In this document: positions 49,478-59,067 of the stretch, one piece after another
How positions within the stretch are numbered: position 1 is the first letter of the stretch
Layout: the number at the start of each line of letters is the position of its first letter
DNA from: Streptomyces griseus
GTDB lineage: Bacteria > Actinomycetota > Actinomycetes > Nanopelagicales > Nanopelagicaceae
Assembly: GCA_945865365.1 (NCBI GenBank)
Contig: CAMBDL010000005.1
Coordinates: 1-64,000, forward strand
Reading direction: 5' to 3'
Length of the DNA stretch: 64,000 nt
Notes under the pieces: generated by a model
Told to the model about the DNA's origin: nothing
Database searches by the model: none
What the model saw: the letters and a program-made list of their open reading frames with translations, nothing else
Position numbers and translations under genes: made by a program

Positions 49478-50226
49478 TAGGCACCCATTCGCATGTTATC
49501 TATTAGTCGCACGCCATCTATCCAGCCAGCGATAATCGCACGTTTATTTTTTGTCATTTCAGTTGCTTCAGTAAAATCATCTTCATCCACAATCACTGCA
49601 TAATCGCATGTGAAGGCCGAATCAGTTGCAACTGTGGTCGAGATTATCTCCTGCGCAATTGCCACAGTTGGGGCTAATCGAGCTGCAGCCATTGCGCGAT
49701 AAATGACATTTGCACTGACACGGCCTTCAACCGTCAAGCGAACATTGCGCGATGACAGTGCAAGGCCATCGAATTCGCGAACCGTAGGTACGCCGATGAT
49801 TTCTACCGACGTCTTCATTGCTCGTATAATCTGGAGTTGTTGGAAATCTTTCTCACCAAAAATAGCTGCATCGGGTTTTACGATCTCGAATAATCTATTT
49901 ACGACTGTAACGACACCATCGAAATGTCCCGGTCTAGATGCACCTTCAAATACATCTCCCAGCACTCCCGCAAATCCTTGTGAAATCTCTCCGGGATAAA
50001 TCTCTTCATAATCAGGCATCCAAATCTCGGTTGCACCGGCCAATGTAGCTAGCTGAATATCCCGCTCTGGCGAGCGTGGATATTTCACTGCATCATCTTC
50101 GTTTTCAAATTGAAGTGGATTAACAAAGATGCTTACAACAACTTCTTTGCTCATTGAACGCGCACGCTTAATCAACGCTTGGTGGCCCTTATGTAAGGCA
50201 CCCATCGTTGGCACTAATACGCTCAT
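49477..50226 (-). CDS. panC: Pantothenate synthetase, short N-terminus
   Basis: A 249-residue ligase joining pantoate and beta-alanine. VPTMGALHKGH (residues 5-15), VNPLQF, the FGEKDFQQLQ block and DGLALSSRN are intact, so the active site seems complete. The motif VPTMG normally begins near residue 25; here it begins near residue 5, and an in-frame stop lies a few codons upstream, so no longer start is possible. The C-terminus is also short. A GGAG site precedes the ATG. Confidence 0.9.
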   Translation of the reverse strand: MSVLVPTMGALHKGHQALIKRARSMSKEVVVSIFVNPLQFENEDDAVKYPRSPERDIQLATLAGATEIWMPDYEEIYPGEISQGFAGVLGDVFEGASRPGHFDGVVTVVNRLFEIVKPDAAIFGEKDFQQLQIIRAMKTSVEIIGVPTVREFDGLALSSRNVRLTVEGRVSANVIYRAMAAARLAPTVAIAQEIISTTVATDSAFTCDYAVIVDEDDFTEATEMTKNKRAIIAGWIDGVRLIDNMRMGA

Positions 50227-50268
50227 ATGGCTCCAGTCCTTTCAGGTACCGGGCGAGGTGTTTAAAGT

Positions 50269-50724
50269 TTACGACGATTCTGGCAATTGTGCCAAAAGCT
50301 CACTAATTCGCCCGTGAGTGAGCAGGATTGCATCTGGGTCGACTTCAAGCCACGGTTCTAAAACAAATCGACGCTCATGAGCTCTTGGGTGCGGCAGTTG
50401 TAACTCATCACTGCCGCTCACTATAGATCCGTACTGAATTAAATCTAAGTCTATTGTTCGAGGGCCCCACCGTTCATTGCGCTGCCGATGTAACGCTTTT
50501 TCAATCCCATGCATTACTGACAATAACTCCAGTGCTGGAAGTTCACTTTCCACAATGCATACTGCATTTACATAATCTGGTTGCTCTGGTCCACCAACTG
50601 GAGCGGTTGTGTAATAACTGGAAACTTCAAGTACATCAGTTGCTTCTTGCAGTAGCGCAATTGCAATATCTAGATTCTCCTTAGGGTCACCTAGATTTGC
50701 ACCTAGTGCAATTACTGCTTTCAT
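50269..50724 (-). CDS. folK: HPPK, 6-hydroxymethyl-dihydropterin pyrophosphokinase
   Basis: A 151-residue pyrophosphokinase of folate synthesis. The N-terminal ALGANLGDP and the signature RWGPRTIDLDLIQYG are present, followed by LPHPRAHERRFVLEPW. It overlaps folB as ATGA. It is followed by a 42-base gap and panC. Confidence 0.95.
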   Translation of the reverse strand: MKAVIALGANLGDPKENLDIAIALLQEATDVLEVSSYYTTAPVGGPEQPDYVNAVCIVESELPALELLSVMHGIEKALHRQRNERWGPRTIDLDLIQYGSIVSGSDELQLPHPRAHERRFVLEPWLEVDPDAILLTHGRISELLAQLPESS

Positions 50725-51083
50725 CGCGTTCGAGTAATCGTAACTGCAATATCGCTAACTTTTACACCAACAGGGGCTTGGGGCTTATGAACCGTTATTG
50801 AAACTTCCAGAACTTTTTCTTGCGTGCTCAGAATCTTCTCCGCAATACGTCCAGCTAGTTTTTCAATCAATGAAACGGGATCGCTAGTTATCTCATTTAC
50901 TACTAACTCAGTAATGAGGCCATAGTTAACGGTATCTTCTATGTCATCACTTATTGATGCAGCTAATAAGTCCACTCGCATAGAAACATCAACGAAAAAA
51001 TCCTGACCCTTTGTGCGCTCGTGATCAAAGAGACCGTGATAGCCATAGCCATGGATTCGCGTTATAAGTATTAAGTCGTTCAT
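50721..51083 (-). CDS. folB: Dihydroneopterin aldolase
   Basis: A 120-residue folate enzyme. GYHGLFDHERTKGQDFFVDV contains the family GxxxxExxxGQ pattern with the conserved glutamate, and the VSLIEKLAGRIAEKIL helix follows. The C-terminal KPQAPVGVKVSDIAVTI is typical. It overlaps folP by four bases and folK by four. Confidence 0.95.
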   Translation of the reverse strand: MNDLILITRIHGYGYHGLFDHERTKGQDFFVDVSMRVDLLAASISDDIEDTVNYGLITELVVNEITSDPVSLIEKLAGRIAEKILSTQEKVLEVSITVHKPQAPVGVKVSDIAVTITRTR

Positions 51084-51835
51084 GCTGAAAGCGCATCCTT
51101 GTGAGGTTTCACAGAATGAACTCTAACTCCCCAGATTCCACTCGTGGAAAGGGTTTTGGTGAGCGCAACTGAAGCGGCTTCACGCTCATCGGGCGTATCG
51201 GAACCTAAGAAACGTTTGCGTGAGCCGCCTACTAGTACGGGGTACCCACGCTCTACAAATTTCTCTATGTTATTAATGATTTCCCAGTTGTGATCAGCGT
51301 TTTTAGCAAAGCCAATGCCTGGGTCGATAATCAAATTATCTTTACTAATCCCAGCTTCTATTGCAGCAGAGATTCGTAACTCTAATTCATTGATTACATC
51401 GGCGACGACATTTTCATAAGTTGCCATCGAGTTCATATCTTTGGACTGTCCACGCCAATGCATTGCAATGTAAGGGAGCTTTAAATCTGCCACAGCTGCA
51501 AGCATCTCTGGATCGGCTAATCCTGCACTGACATCATTAATAATCCTCGCACCAGCAGCTACCGCCGCACGCGCCGTACTGGCACGCATCGTATCGATGC
51601 TTATCGTCACTCCAAGTTTTGATAACTCACTAATCACCGGAATAACTCGACTTAATTCCTCGGCCTCATTAACCCGGTCCGCACCCGGCCGAGTGGATTC
51701 ACCGCCAATATCAATAATGTCAACGCCCTCTGAAATCATTTCGATTCCACGCTGAAGCGCCGCTTCTACAGAGTTATGTCGACCACCATCTGCAAATGAA
51801 TCTGGTGTGACGTTGAGAATTCCCATGATAATCAT
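51080..51835 (-). CDS. folP: Dihydropteroate synthase
   Basis: A 251-residue TIM-barrel enzyme, the target of sulfonamides. GILNVTPDSFADGG at the N-terminus, DIGGESTRPGAD, INDVSAG, DPGIGFAK and GGSRKRFLG are all in place. The start at 51835 follows the folE stop by five bases; an ATG three codons later (MGILNV) is an alternative. Confidence 0.96.
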   Translation of the reverse strand: MIIMGILNVTPDSFADGGRHNSVEAALQRGIEMISEGVDIIDIGGESTRPGADRVNEAEELSRVIPVISELSKLGVTISIDTMRASTARAAVAAGARIINDVSAGLADPEMLAAVADLKLPYIAMHWRGQSKDMNSMATYENVVADVINELELRISAAIEAGISKDNLIIDPGIGFAKNADHNWEIINNIEKFVERGYPVLVGGSRKRFLGSDTPDEREAASVALTKTLSTSGIWGVRVHSVKPHKDALSA

Positions 51836-51840
51836 GGTCG

Positions 51841-52443
51841 TTACCTATGCGTAATAAGACTAATGGCTTCAGCACGAGTCGCAGCATTCTGTAACGCACC
51901 TCGTACGGCACTTGTAGTTGTGCGTGCGTGAGACTTTTTAACTCCACGCATTGACATACACAGATGTTCGCAGTCAATTATCACAATGACTCCAAGTGGA
52001 TCAAGGATGTCAACAAGTGCATCAGCGATCTGGGTTGTTAAGCGCTCTTGAACCTGTGGCCGTTTTGCATATACATCTACCAACCGCGCTAACTTTGATA
52101 GACCAGTGATTTTGCCACGTGGTATATAGCCGATATGGGCCACCCCGTGAAAAGGCGTTAAATGGTGCTCGCAGTGCGAAAACACTTCAATATCGCGGAC
52201 AATTACCAGCTCTTCGTGGCCAATATCAAAAGTTGTCGTCAAGACGTCCTCCGGTGATTGCCACAGACCACCAAAATTCTCTTTCATTGCCCGTGCAACT
52301 CGAGCAGGTGTTTCTTTTAGACCATCGCGATCTGGATCTTCACCAAGGGCAAGTAAGAGCTCGCGAACCGCTTTCTCTGCGCGCTCTTGATCATATGGTC
52401 CCGATGCACGGCCATCGGTAACCGATACTTTATTAATCGTCAC
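51841..52443 (-). CDS. folE: GTP cyclohydrolase I
   Basis: A 200-residue zinc enzyme, first in pterin synthesis. The zinc ligands are in [11 protein letters not shown] and [11 protein letters not shown]; the [16 protein letters not shown] block is intact. The GTG start lies inside the end of ftsH (11-base overlap) with an AGAAGG site upstream. Confidence 0.96.
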   Translation of the reverse strand: MTINKVSVTDGRASGPYDQERAEKAVRELLLALGEDPDRDGLKETPARVARAMKENFGGLWQSPEDVLTTTFDIGHEELVIVRDIEVFSHCEHHLTPFHGVAHIGYIPRGKITGLSKLARLVDVYAKRPQVQERLTTQIADALVDILDPLGVIVIIDCEHLCMSMRGVKKSHARTTTSAVRGALQNAATRAEAISLITHR

Positions 52444-54493
52444 TTGTAGCCTTCTTGCGACGTGTTGGTTTCTTAACTTCCACTACTAACTCTGCACGAG
52501 CCGGAACTTCCACTGGAGGCTCTTCAGATGGAATACGAGTAATAGAACCTGTCCATGCAGGACGTGCGGTAACAGACTTTACTTTCTTAAAGATACGAGC
52601 AATTTCTTCTTTATTTAATGTCTCTTTATCAAGGAGCTCCAATACCATCTCATCTAAAACTTTGCGATTTGCAACCAAGATATCAAAAGCCTCTTGGTGT
52701 GCATTTTCAATTAGATTACGGATTTCGCGATCTACAATTCCGGCAATATTTTCTGAATAGTCGCGCTGATGACCATAGTCACGACCCATAAATGGAGCAT
52801 CGCTATCGGCGCCTAATTTAATTGCACCAATTGCTTCAGTCATTCCATATTGGGTGACCATCGCACGAGCGAGGGCAGTTGCTTTCTCAATATCATTTGA
52901 GGCACCAGTAGATGGATCGTGAAAGATTAACTCTTCAGCGGCACGGCCACCAAGTGAGTAAGCCAGCTGATCTAGCAACTGATTACGCGTTACGGAATAG
53001 CGATCTTCATCGGGAAGAATCATGGTGTAACCAAGAGCTCGGCCTCGAGGCATGATGGTGATTTTATGAACTGGATCAGTGTGTGGCAGCGCATGGGCTA
53101 CAAGTGCATGCCCGCCTTCATGATAGGCCGTTACGCGCCGCTCATCATCACTCATGATGCGTGATTTACGTTGCGGACCCGCCATTACGCGATCGATTGC
53201 TTCATCAAGTTCAAAGTTAGAGATTTCCTTTTTTTCTTCGCGAGCAGTTAATAGCGCGGCCTCATTTAGAACATTGGCAAGATCGGCGCCAGTAAATCCT
53301 GGTGTGCGTCGTGCATAGTCGACAAGTTTTACATCTGAACTAAGAGGTTTGTTCTTTACGTGTACTGCCAAGATAGCTTCACGTCCCTTTAGATCTGGTC
53401 GATCAACTGCAATCTGTCGATCAAAGCGACCTGGACGCAAAAGTGCAGGATCTAAAACATCCGGGCGATTAGTGGCTGCGATAAGAATAACTTGTGTATT
53501 CTCTTCAAAGCCATCCATCTCAACTAGTAACTGATTAAGCGTTTGTTCACGTTCGTCGTGACCGCCACCCATACCAGCACCTCGTTGACGACCGACTGCA
53601 TCAATCTCATCAACAAAGACTATTGATGGTGAATTCTCTTTAGCTTGGTTGAAGAGATCTCGCACACGTGCGGCACCTACACCCACAAACATTTCAACAA
53701 AGTCAGAGCCTGAAATTGAGTAGAAGGGAACGCCAGCCTCTCCCGCAACTGCACGAGCAAGAAGTGTCTTACCGGTTCCTGGAGGGCCAAAAAGTAAAAC
53801 TCCCTTTGGAATTTTTGCACCAAGTGCACCGTACTTATCTGGGTTAGCTAGGAAGTCCTTTATCTCTTCAAGTTCGGCGATTGCTTCATCGGCGCCAGCT
53901 ACATCTTTAAAAGTAGTCTTTGGAACATCGTTGGTTTGCAGTTTGGCTCGAGAGCGCCCAAATTGAAATACTTTATTTCCACCCTGGGCCTGACTCATCA
54001 TCCAGAAGAAGAGGAAGCCAATTAATAGGAATGGAACTATAGAAAATAGGAACGAGACCAGAAGGGACTGTGAAGGGACCCTTACATTCCAGCCTTTTGA
54101 GGGCGGATTTGAGGTTAAAGCATCGACCAAAGTTGGCTCTTGGCGCGCCACATAAGAGGCCTCTACTTTCGAGGCTCCTTTTATCGTTGTTCCGGTTCGC
54201 AGAATCAATCGAATCTTCTGATCTTTATCCACGATTTCAGCTGATTCAACTTGAGACTGTGAAATAGCATCGAGTGCTTGTGAGGTTTCAATCTGCGTAT
54301 AACGATTTCCTGCAGATGTTATTTGTCCAAAGATAGAAACTGAAAATATTGCTACAAGAATCCAAAAAAGTGGTCCACGAAAGATTCGACCTGCACGAGT
54401 AGTAGGCTTTTTAGATGCAGAATTCCCAGCAAAACTCTTCTTAAGCGGTGTTTTTTTTGCTGGTTTCTTTAGTGACTTCTTTGTTTCAGACAT
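52433..54493 (-). CDS. ftsH: ATP-dependent membrane metalloprotease FtsH
   Basis: A 686-residue membrane-anchored AAA+ protease. Two helices (about 43-63 and 150-170) flank a short external domain. Walker A is GPPGTGKT, the second region of homology is [20 protein letters not shown], and the zinc site is HEGGH (HEAGH in most homologues). The tail is lysine-rich. It lies between hpt and folE in the conserved actinobacterial order. Confidence 0.97.
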   Translation of the reverse strand: MSETKKSLKKPAKKTPLKKSFAGNSASKKPTTRAGRIFRGPLFWILVAIFSVSIFGQITSAGNRYTQIETSQALDAISQSQVESAEIVDKDQKIRLILRTGTTIKGASKVEASYVARQEPTLVDALTSNPPSKGWNVRVPSQSLLVSFLFSIVPFLLIGFLFFWMMSQAQGGNKVFQFGRSRAKLQTNDVPKTTFKDVAGADEAIAELEEIKDFLANPDKYGALGAKIPKGVLLFGPPGTGKTLLARAVAGEAGVPFYSISGSDFVEMFVGVGAARVRDLFNQAKENSPSIVFVDEIDAVGRQRGAGMGGGHDEREQTLNQLLVEMDGFEENTQVILIAATNRPDVLDPALLRPGRFDRQIAVDRPDLKGREAILAVHVKNKPLSSDVKLVDYARRTPGFTGADLANVLNEAALLTAREEKKEISNFELDEAIDRVMAGPQRKSRIMSDDERRVTAYHEGGHALVAHALPHTDPVHKITIMPRGRALGYTMILPDEDRYSVTRNQLLDQLAYSLGGRAAEELIFHDPSTGASNDIEKATALARAMVTQYGMTEAIGAIKLGADSDAPFMGRDYGHQRDYSENIAGIVDREIRNLIENAHQEAFDILVANRKVLDEMVLELLDKETLNKEEIARIFKKVKSVTARPAWTGSITRIPSEEPPVEVPARAELVVEVKKPTRRKKATSDD

Positions 54494-54520
54494 ATTCCGT
54501 AATTCTCGTTTCGTGAGTTC

Positions 54521-55072
54521 TTATGAATACATGTGCTTGGCAAGCACTGCAATAAATGGAAGGTTGCGATAATTTTCATCAAAGTCCAAACCGTAACCAA
54601 CTACGAAATCTGGTGGAATCTCAAATCCTACATATTTGACTGCAACCTCAACTTTGGCAGCGTCGGGCTTTCGCAAAATAGAGAGAATCTCTACGCTTTC
54701 GGCTCCGCGTGACTCTAAATTAGCTTTTAACCAAGAAAGTGTTAACCCTGAATCAACAATATCTTCAACGATTAAAACATTGCGACCGGTGATATCTCTA
54801 TCTAAATCTTTTAGGATGCGAACAACACCGCTTGATTTTGTACCAGAGCCATAAGAAGAAACTGCCATCCAATCCATCTCAACATGGCGTTGCAATGCGC
54901 GCGAAAGATCTGCCATCGCCATGACTGCACCTTTGAGCACGCCAATTAATAGGAGATCTCTACCTTCGTAATCTTTATCAACGCGTGCAGCTAGCTCAAT
55001 AATTTTGGCTTGCAGCTCATCCTCAGTGACAACGACCCGTTCGATGTCCTTCTCTACTCCTGCTAAATCCAC
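54521..55072 (-). CDS. hpt: Hypoxanthine phosphoribosyltransferase
   Basis: A purine salvage enzyme, 183 residues from the chosen start. The PRPP-binding motif VLIVEDIVDSGLTL is intact, as are LLIGVLKGAVM and the flexible loop VSSYGSGTKSSG. A longer frame reaches 55126 and overlaps tilS; the GTG at 55072 is preferred because AGGGGAG lies five bases upstream and 13 bases separate it from the tilS stop. Confidence 0.94.
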   Translation of the reverse strand: MDLAGVEKDIERVVVTEDELQAKIIELAARVDKDYEGRDLLLIGVLKGAVMAMADLSRALQRHVEMDWMAVSSYGSGTKSSGVVRILKDLDRDITGRNVLIVEDIVDSGLTLSWLKANLESRGAESVEILSILRKPDAAKVEVAVKYVGFEIPPDFVVGYGLDFDENYRNLPFIAVLAKHMYS

Positions 55073-55077
55073 GCCGG

Positions 55078-55084
55078 CTCCCCT
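55078..55084 (-). promoter_or_regulatory. Ribosome binding site of hpt
   Basis: AGGGGAG on the minus strand, five bases before a GTG at 55072. It decides the hpt start against the longer frame. Confidence 0.75.
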
Positions 55085-55085
55085 G

Positions 55086-56042
55086 CTAGTGATGTAAGAG
55101 CGAAAGTCTGCCCGAAAAACGTCCAACCTTCACACCACCTGGCAGATGCGCCTCTGCCTGCCCATTCCACGCGGTTATCAGCGCCTCAACTGCACTTACA
55201 TGCTCGGCGGTAACCGATCCACCAGGGGCTCCTGCGGCATAGATAGCCATCCGGATAATTCGGCTTCTAATCGCCTTGGGAAGATTGTGGAGGTGATCAC
55301 AATCAAGATCTGCAAGATCCAACGAGGCGGCTTCACGCTCTGCCCATTCATCGAGGGCATCGGCATCATGGCGCAGAAGTTCGGCGCTTCGAGCTAGGGC
55401 TTGCGAAATTCCAGGTCCAATTGCAGCTTCTAGCGCTGGCAAGGCCTGAGTTCGAACACGCACTCGGGCAAAAGTGGTGTCCTGATTGTGCGGATCACTC
55501 CATGGGGTTAATCCGATTTCAGCACACACGTTTTCAGTTTCACTTCTAGTAATTGAAAGTAGTGGACGGATATAGATTCCATTGTGTGGTGCCATTGCAG
55601 AGAGTGAACGTGTTCCAGATCCACGAGCAAGGCCAAGTAACACTCCTTCGGCTTGATCATTGTGTGTGTGACCCAAGAAAACTGCAACTGCTCCTAGTTT
55701 TTCACTCGCTTTATTTAACGCCTCATAGCGTGCACTTCGTGCAGATGCCTCTAATCCATCAGTGATAGTTACAACAACTTTCTCAATTGTTGTTGTAATT
55801 CCTAAGGTGATCATCTGCTCTGCAACTTTCGATGCTTGTTCGGCAGAACCGCTTTGTAACTGGTGATCAATGGTCACAGCATGTACGTTGATCGCTAATT
55901 TCTTTGCTTCAACCGACAAGGCGTATGCGAGTGCAAGTGAATCGGCGCCGCCAGATACGGCAACAACTACATAGTCGCCGGCTTCAAATTTTTCTAGCCA
56001 TGGGCGTACCGCACTTCTAATAGATGGCAGGTGCGATGTCAT
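55086..56042 (-). CDS. tilS: tRNA(Ile)-lysidine synthetase
   Basis: A 318-residue N-type ATP pyrophosphatase that modifies C34 of the AUA-reading tRNA-Ile. The P-loop is VVAVSGGADSLALAYAL, and the second block is FLGHTHNDQAEGVLLGLARGSG (family HTxxDQxET-like, here HNDQAEG). It has the short C-terminus usual in Actinobacteria. TAGTCT lies exactly six bases before the ATG. It is essential in most bacteria. Confidence 0.94.
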   Translation of the reverse strand: MTSHLPSIRSAVRPWLEKFEAGDYVVVAVSGGADSLALAYALSVEAKKLAINVHAVTIDHQLQSGSAEQASKVAEQMITLGITTTIEKVVVTITDGLEASARSARYEALNKASEKLGAVAVFLGHTHNDQAEGVLLGLARGSGTRSLSAMAPHNGIYIRPLLSITRSETENVCAEIGLTPWSDPHNQDTTFARVRVRTQALPALEAAIGPGISQALARSAELLRHDADALDEWAEREAASLDLADLDCDHLHNLPKAIRSRIIRMAIYAAGAPGGSVTAEHVSAVEALITAWNGQAEAHLPGGVKVGRFSGRLSLLHH

Positions 56043-56048
56043 GCGATA

Positions 56049-56054
56049 AGACTA
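56049..56054 (-). promoter_or_regulatory. Probable -10 box of tilS
   Basis: TAGTCT on the minus strand, exactly six bases before the tilS ATG. It could drive the tilS-hpt-ftsH-fol transcript. Confidence 0.6.
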
Positions 56055-57254
56055 GACCCGGCCACCAAATGGCATAAGTCCCTTAACGCTGTAAATACTT
56101 GAGTACAGCAAGCCCGCATTCTTTGAATTAGCTTCCCACATCATGCCGTTGCCTGCATAAATTGTGATGTGATGGATGGTTGAAATACTTCCCTTGTATG
56201 AATAAAACAAGAGATCTCCTGGTACTAAGGCGTTGAGGGAAACATGCTTGGTGTATCCCGAATACAGCGCTGAGTTGAGGCGATCCCAATTTGGCCAACC
56301 AAGCCCAGCGTATTTGTAGGCTGCATAAACTAGGCCCGAACAGTCGAACGTATTTGGTCCTTGCGTGCCCCATACATATGGTTTTCTGGCAAGAACTTGT
56401 TTCTTTGCAAACTCAACGGCTTTTAATCGCTGTGCTTCAGAGGTACGAATCGTTGAGCGACCCTTGAAGCCAATGTCTGGCCAGATCTTTGCTTGTCCCG
56501 TGGTCTGTGTTGCTTGATTAGCTTGCGCCTCTTCTAGGAGTGCAAGTTGTCGCTGTTGCTCCAAAGTTATTCTAACTTTACGTGCACTCAATAACTCTTT
56601 CATCAACTGATCTTGAATCTTTTGCAACTTGGCAACTTCCTTAGCTTGCGCAGCTTTGGCTTCGTCTGCAACTTTTTTAGCTGCCGCAACTTTATCTGTC
56701 GCCTTTTGTTGAACAATTTTCGCCTCATCGGCAGCTTTCTTCGCTGCGCGTGCAATGACTTCTGCAGCCTTAAATCTTTCAAGTGCAACTGTGTTCTTTG
56801 AACCTAAAGTGCTGAGAGTGCTGAGTTGATCCATTAAATCCTGTGGACCATTTGCGCTAAGCAACGGTTCGATGTCGCTCATATTTCCGCCAAGAATGTA
56901 TGCATTGGCCGCTAGTTTTCCAATAACTCTATGCGCCTCTTCTACTGCAGCTGCAGTTTCAGCGGCATACTGTGCGGCCACTCGCGCGGCCGCTTCGGCA
57001 ATAACTAACTCTCTTTGGGCTTGTATATAAAGGGCAGTTGCGGCATTGGCTTTTGCAGTAAGCGTGCGCAAACTTTGATTAGCGGCCGCTAACTGTGCTG
57101 CTTGAGCATCGGCGGCTTTCTTTTTCGCAGCTTCAGCCTTCTTTGCAGCTTCAATTTGGGCCAATGTTGGTTTTGGGGTCTTGGCCACAGCCGGCGCTGT
57201 TGACAGCGTCAGAATGGCGATCAGAGCACATGAAACCGCTCGATATTTTTTCAA
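56052..57254 (-). CDS. Secreted NlpC/P60 endopeptidase with coiled coil
   Basis: A 400-residue exported peptidoglycan hydrolase of RipA/RipB type. After a signal peptide (cleavage near VAKT, about residue 25), a long alanine/lysine-rich coiled coil covers about 30-240. The NlpC/P60 domain is at about 275-400 with the catalytic cysteine in TFDCSGLVYAAYKYAG and the histidine in IHHITIYAGNGMM. It should cut peptide cross-links during division. TTG start with GGAGG seven bases upstream. A 75-base gap separates it from the ABC permease, with nothing further recognised. Confidence 0.9.
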   Translation of the reverse strand: MKKYRAVSCALIAILTLSTAPAVAKTPKPTLAQIEAAKKAEAAKKKAADAQAAQLAAANQSLRTLTAKANAATALYIQAQRELVIAEAAARVAAQYAAETAAAVEEAHRVIGKLAANAYILGGNMSDIEPLLSANGPQDLMDQLSTLSTLGSKNTVALERFKAAEVIARAAKKAADEAKIVQQKATDKVAAAKKVADEAKAAQAKEVAKLQKIQDQLMKELLSARKVRITLEQQRQLALLEEAQANQATQTTGQAKIWPDIGFKGRSTIRTSEAQRLKAVEFAKKQVLARKPYVWGTQGPNTFDCSGLVYAAYKYAGLGWPNWDRLNSALYSGYTKHVSLNALVPGDLLFYSYKGSISTIHHITIYAGNGMMWEANSKNAGLLYSSIYSVKGLMPFGGRV

Positions 57255-57329
57255 TTAAAGACCTCCGGGGGAAGGGCTTAAGAATAAATGAGGGAACTTA
57301 GAAAAGCTTGGTAATACGTGCTGGTGTCT

Positions 57330-58136
57330 CTAATTAGATACGTCACGGCGCACAAAAAGGAAAGAGGCAACTACTGAGCCAATAGCGACATAAATGCCAC
57401 CGACTAAGAGCGCGTGCGAATATTCAATACCGGTGCTCATTCCCCGAGGTACACCTCCAGATGCAATGGCGGAAAGCTGCGCACCGGGCATCCAATCTTG
57501 CAGTGAGTTTTTCACTGCAATCAGCAGATTCTCAACGATTAGCAGCCAGAGAACTCCAAATGAAATCGCACTTATTGGGGAGCGAAGCAATAACCCTAAG
57601 ACCATGCCTATAGTTCCGAAGCCAATGACTGAAATAACTATATTAATGAAGCTTGTAAATAAAGCATGCCGTCCATCGCTACCAAACCACAACTCTGTTG
57701 AAACTTTGGCACGTGGTGCCAAAATTACTGAGGCACTAATACTGACAATGGCCGATAAAATAATCATTACGAGTGCGAAAAGTTTCATGGCGATAAATTT
57801 ACCGGCGAGAATGCGTAAGCGTCCTGGTTGTCGTACTAATAAATTGCGTAATGTGCCATAGGTATATTCCTGTGCAGTTTGCGCAGCAAAAACACAAAGT
57901 GCAATTATTCCTAAGAAGCCACCGACGCTGCTAAAACCTTGAACTCCTCCTGTTGCAAGTCCTAATACTTCTCGACTTACTGTTCGACCGCGGTCTGAGT
58001 TTCCTTCTGGTGAATCAATGAGAAGAAATAGCAGCGAAGAAAAGAGTGCACTAAAGAAAACGACGGCCCCCATAGTGCCAAGAAAGAGCGTTGGGCGGCG
58101 TAATTTACGCAGCTCTGCAAAAGCTACATTCCACAT
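57330..58136 (-). CDS. ABC-2 type transporter permease
   Basis: A 268-residue membrane protein with six predicted helices, beginning MWNVAFAELRKLRRPTLFL, a typical start for ABC-2 permeases. The TAQEYTYGTLRNLLVRQPGRL segment is a family hallmark. It forms a pair with the ATPase gene upstream (one-base overlap). The exported substrate is unknown; bacitracin, lantibiotic or other antimicrobial export are common for this group. Confidence 0.87.
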   Translation of the reverse strand: MWNVAFAELRKLRRPTLFLGTMGAVVFFSALFSSLLFLLIDSPEGNSDRGRTVSREVLGLATGGVQGFSSVGGFLGIIALCVFAAQTAQEYTYGTLRNLLVRQPGRLRILAGKFIAMKLFALVMIILSAIVSISASVILAPRAKVSTELWFGSDGRHALFTSFINIVISVIGFGTIGMVLGLLLRSPISAISFGVLWLLIVENLLIAVKNSLQDWMPGAQLSAIASGGVPRGMSTGIEYSHALLVGGIYVAIGSVVASFLFVRRDVSN

Positions 58137-59041
58137 TATTTTTCACCTGTCATTTCAAAGAATGTTTCTTCAAGATTTGGTAGTTGTGGAGTTAGTTGGG
58201 ACAAGGTTATTCCTGCTCCAAAAGCTGCACGGTTGAATTCGATCGCCCAGGCAGCTGGACCTTCAACATGAACTGCTCCATCGCGGATTACGGCGTGATG
58301 TCCTGCAGTCTGTGCAATAGAAAGTAGTGTGACAAGATCACTTTCATTTGCACCTTTGGCGATAATTACTGGTTGCTGACTAAACATTAAATCGGCCATT
58401 TTGCCAGTAAAGACAACTTCACCTTTTCGCAACATCACTAAGTAATCACTAATGAGTTCGAGCTCTGAGAGTAAGTGCGAAGATACAAAGACCGAGGTTC
58501 CATCATTTGCGAGTGAGCGGAGCAGCGCACGAACTTCTTGAATACCTTCGGGATCTAAACCATTAGTTGGCTCATCCAGCATTAACAGTTGTGGATTTGG
58601 CAGTAAGGCTGCCGCAATTCCTAAGCGTTGTTTCATTCCTAATGAATAAGTTTTATATTTTGATTTACCACGATCACCAAGACCAACTTGCTCAAGTAAT
58701 CCCTGCACTCGATCGGTTGAGAATCCACCAAGGGCTGCTAGATAGTTTAAATTCTCTTTACCGCTTAGCGCTGGATAAAAAGCTGGTCCTTCAATCATGG
58801 CGCCAACTCGCGGCAAATACTTTTCGGGGTGTTTAATTGACTCACCTAATATCTCACCGGTACCGCCGGTTGGGGTGATTAACCCCAACAACATGCGCAT
58901 AGTGGTGGTCTTGCCTGAACCATTTGGGCCCACAAAACCACAGATCGTCCCAAGCGGAACTTCAAAAGTTGCATGAGAAACAGCCATGCGGTCGCCATAT
59001 TTCTTGCTTAAATCGGTGACCGAGATTGCAGTGTTGGACAT
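58136..59041 (-). CDS. ABC transporter ATP-binding protein
   Basis: A 301-residue ATPase. Walker A is GPNGSGKTT, the signature is YSLGMKQRLGIA (an LSGGQ variant usual for ABC-2 exporters), Walker B is LLMLDEPTNGLDPEG. The ATG at 59041 (MSNTAISVTDLSKKYG) is preferred over a frame that runs into metZ on the other strand. Only 26 bases separate the two divergent starts. Confidence 0.92.
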   Translation of the reverse strand: MSNTAISVTDLSKKYGDRMAVSHATFEVPLGTICGFVGPNGSGKTTTMRMLLGLITPTGGTGEILGESIKHPEKYLPRVGAMIEGPAFYPALSGKENLNYLAALGGFSTDRVQGLLEQVGLGDRGKSKYKTYSLGMKQRLGIAAALLPNPQLLMLDEPTNGLDPEGIQEVRALLRSLANDGTSVFVSSHLLSELELISDYLVMLRKGEVVFTGKMADLMFSQQPVIIAKGANESDLVTLLSIAQTAGHHAVIRDGAVHVEGPAAWAIEFNRAAFGAGITLSQLTPQLPNLEETFFEMTGEK

Positions 59042-59067
59042 AGGTATTACTCTGCCACAATTATCCA

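Noticed and set aside
57394-57861. Open frame of 155 codons opposite the ABC permease
   Set aside because: No domain and no start signal. The permease frame shows helices and family motifs.
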